The notes below the pieces were generated by a model. It ran no database searches and was not told the origin of the DNA. It worked only from the letters and a program-made list of their open reading frames with translations. 16,494 bases of DNA from JANNMJ01 sp031397815 (GTDB lineage Bacteria > Bacteroidota > Bacteroidia > Cytophagales > Hymenobacteraceae): NCBI GenBank assembly GCA_031397815.1, contig JANNMJ010000109.1, positions 1 through 16,494 of the forward strand, read 5' to 3'. A program made the position numbers and the translations under genes. Numbering within the stretch: position 1 is the first letter of the stretch; each line of letters opens with the position of its first letter. Positions 15,181 to 16,494 of this stretch are shown here, piece after piece.

Positions 15181-15244
15181 TATGCGGGCTACCCACACTC
15201 GGCGCACAGTGCCCGGCATCCCCCAAAATCCCCCCAAAACCCTA

Positions 15245-16189
15245 TCACGACATAGGCTCCGGCGCCGGTGCCTCACTCGGCGCGGTGCCCCCACTAGAAG
15301 CCGCCCGCCCCTTATCAGGCGGTAAAGGCACGAACTCCTCAGCGTCAGTAGGGGGGAGGGCGATGCGGCCGGCGAGCCAGTCGGCTTTGGCTTGCTCGAT
15401 GCGGTCGCGGCGGGAGGAGACGAAATTCCACCAGATGAAGCGCTCGCCGAGGGGTTCGCCGCCGAGGAGCATCAGGGTGGTGCCTTGCGGTCCGGCGACC
15501 AGCACCGGGTCGGGGCCGGGGGAGAAGACGAGGAGCTGACCGGCTGGGTAGATGATGCCGTCGACTACCAGCGTGCCCTTCGCGATGTAGGCGCCGCGCT
15601 CCGGGTACCCGCGCGGGAGGCCGAAGCGGGCGCCCGGCTGTAGCTCGACGTGGAGGTAAAAGAGCGGCGAATGGGTCGGCACTTGGCCCTTCAACCCGTA
15701 ACCGTCACCGGCAATCAACCGCATCCAGACGCCCGAATCGGTGAAAATCGGCAACGTTTCGGGGGCGTAATGGGTGAAGGCGGGTGCTTGCTCTTCGGCG
15801 GTTTCGGGGAGCGCGACCCACGTTTGCAGCAGCTCCAAAGCGTTCCCTTGCGCGAGGGTGGCGGGGTCTTCGAACCGCTCGGAATGGGAAATGCCGCGCC
15901 CGGCGGTCATCCAGTTCACTTCCCCCGGCCGAATCACCTGCTCAACCCCCAACGAATCGCGGTGCGTGACCTGCCCACCGAGCAGGTAGCTCACCGTCGA
16001 GAGGCCGATGTGTGGGTGCGGCAGCACGTCGGGCGGCGGCGCGAGGCCCGGTCCGAACGGCACCGGCCCGGCGTGATCCATAAAAATGAACGGGCCGAGC
16101 ATCCGGCGCAGTCGGTAGGGCAAAATCCGGCGTACGGTGAATCCGGGGGCCAGCTCGGCGGGTCGGGCATCGATGGTTTGAAGCAGCAC
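15245..16189 (-). CDS. Pirin family protein (bicupin)
   Basis: A 314-residue two-cupin protein. The N-terminal cupin carries H58-P-H60 (PHPHIGLSTV) and H102-S-E104 (GRGISHSER), matching the metal ligands His56, His58, His101 and Glu103 of human pirin; so all four ligands are kept. RMLGPFIFMDHAGP and GEVNWMTAGRG are further family blocks. Some pirins are quercetin dioxygenases, others regulatory; the function here is not resolved. The C-terminus is a Pro/Ala/Ser-rich tail. The frame is open to an ATG at 16327, but those 46 extra residues are unlike pirin and cross a hairpin and a repeat array. The GTG at 16189, just before LLQTIDARPAELAPGF, is therefore preferred, with moderate certainty. Confidence 0.85.
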   Translation of the reverse strand: MLLQTIDARPAELAPGFTVRRILPYRLRRMLGPFIFMDHAGPVPFGPGLAPPPDVLPHPHIGLSTVSYLLGGQVTHRDSLGVEQVIRPGEVNWMTAGRGISHSERFEDPATLAQGNALELLQTWVALPETAEEQAPAFTHYAPETLPIFTDSGVWMRLIAGDGYGLKGQVPTHSPLFYLHVELQPGARFGLPRGYPERGAYIAKGTLVVDGIIYPAGQLLVFSPGPDPVLVAGPQGTTLMLLGGEPLGERFIWWNFVSSRRDRIEQAKADWLAGRIALPPTDAEEFVPLPPDKGRAASSGGTAPSEAPAPEPMS

Positions 16190-16250
16190 GGCAGGGGAGG
16201 AGCCGGGGAAGAAAGCGAGGCTCCCAACAAACTTACCGCCGTTACGAGGA

Positions 16251-16269
16251 CCAGAAAGGCGCTTTCTGG
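16251..16269. repeat. Perfect hairpin in the pirin upstream region
   Basis: CCAGAAAG (16251-16258), loop GCG, and CTTTCTGG (16262-16269) form an 8-base-pair stem 62 bases upstream of the preferred pirin start. A perfect palindrome here supports the view that the stretch is non-coding leader, not the N-terminus of pirin. Confidence 0.75.
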
Positions 16270-16288
16270 CGCTGAAGCGTCCGGTGCC

Positions 16289-16428
16289 ATGGGGCAAACG
16301 GCCGGTCGTTTGGCTGGAGTGCCCCATGTGGATGGGGCAATGCTCGATGGGGCAAAAAAAAATGCCCCACGGACGAGTGCCCCATTCGCATGGGGCAAAG
16401 TCAACTCAGATAGGAGGTGTTGCCCCAT
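16289..16428. repeat. Mirror-symmetric array of eight ATGGGGCA/TGCCCCAT 8-mers
   Basis: Copies start at 16289 (+), 16320 (-), 16332 (+), 16347 (+), 16363 (-, last base C instead of T), 16378 (-), 16390 (+) and 16421 (-), where + is ATGGGGCA. Start-to-start distances are 31, 12, 15, 16, 15, 12, 31. Every copy thus has an inverse partner equidistant from the axis near 16358, while the intervening spacers are not complementary. The array occupies most of the 305-base gene-free stretch (16190-16494) upstream of pirin. The remaining sequence to the window edge shows no gene or further repeat that I can support. Confidence 0.92.
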
Positions 16429-16494
16429 CGTCGCTTCCACGCGGGCCTCAGCGCGCGACGAGCGGAGGCCATGTCAGGTCATTACGTTTTGGGG

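Noticed and set aside
14912..15539. Open frames across the 15.0-15.2 kb repeat on both strands
   Set aside because: They translate palindromic repeat sequence or the antisense of pirin and have no family similarity.
16190..16327. Pirin start at the ATG in the repeat array
   Set aside because: The added 46 residues do not resemble pirin and the stretch holds a perfect hairpin and repeat copies; kept only as an alternative start.
16289..16428. CRISPR array
   Set aside because: Units are only 8 bases, alternate in orientation, and spacers range from 4 to 23 bases; no cas gene is present.

Overview
The window looks like a chromosomal stretch from a GC-rich member of the Bacteroidota, probably a Cytophagales-type bacterium. 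This is inferred from gene content, the scarcity of obvious Shine-Dalgarno sequences, two TAnnTTTG-like promoter boxes, and palindromic intergenic repeats of a kind common in that group. No rRNA or tRNA gene was seen to anchor the taxonomy.

Layout. The left edge (1-590) is AT-rich accessory DNA: the C-terminal end of a transposase runs into the 3' end of a small restriction-nuclease-like gene. Next come a leftward YhcG-type nuclease (593-1711) and a rightward puuD gene for membrane urate hydroxylase with a C-terminal cytochrome c domain (1856-3265). A secreted-protein gene broken by one in-frame stop follows (3293-3889), then a leftward Uma2-family nuclease (3942-4547). A rightward block (4619-7600) encodes an Lgt-like integral membrane protein with altered signature residues, a radical SAM protein of the COG1964/tetraether-synthase type, a small membrane protein and an unknown protein. 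Leftward xdhA-xdhB (7668-11500) encode a two-subunit xanthine dehydrogenase, and a MOSC-domain protein (11649-12464) diverges from them. Formate-tetrahydrofolate ligase (12688-14355, leftward), an unknown protein (14459-15004, rightward) and a pirin (15245-16189, leftward) close the window.

How the genes fit together. Xanthine dehydrogenase (hypoxanthine/xanthine to urate) and PuuD (urate to 5-hydroxyisourate) are consecutive steps of purine breakdown. The MOSC protein belongs with molybdenum-cofactor biology, and formate-tetrahydrofolate ligase could feed one-carbon units, although that link is only contextual. The ureide-forming steps after PuuD and an XdhC cofactor chaperone are not in the window.

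The most unusual material is non-coding. (i) Eight copies of the 8-mer ATGGGGCA/TGCCCCAT lie upstream of the pirin gene, with exactly mirror-symmetric spacing about one axis but non-complementary spacers. (ii) A large nested inverted repeat lies at 15.0-15.2 kb. (iii) An inverted repeat has one arm that forms the last codons of xdhA. (iv) Inverted repeats flank the xdhA/MOSC divergent promoter, and two covarying GC-rich hairpins sit between the MOSC gene and fhs. Among proteins, the Lgt-like/tetraether-synthase-like pair is the best candidate for an undescribed lipid-modifying system.
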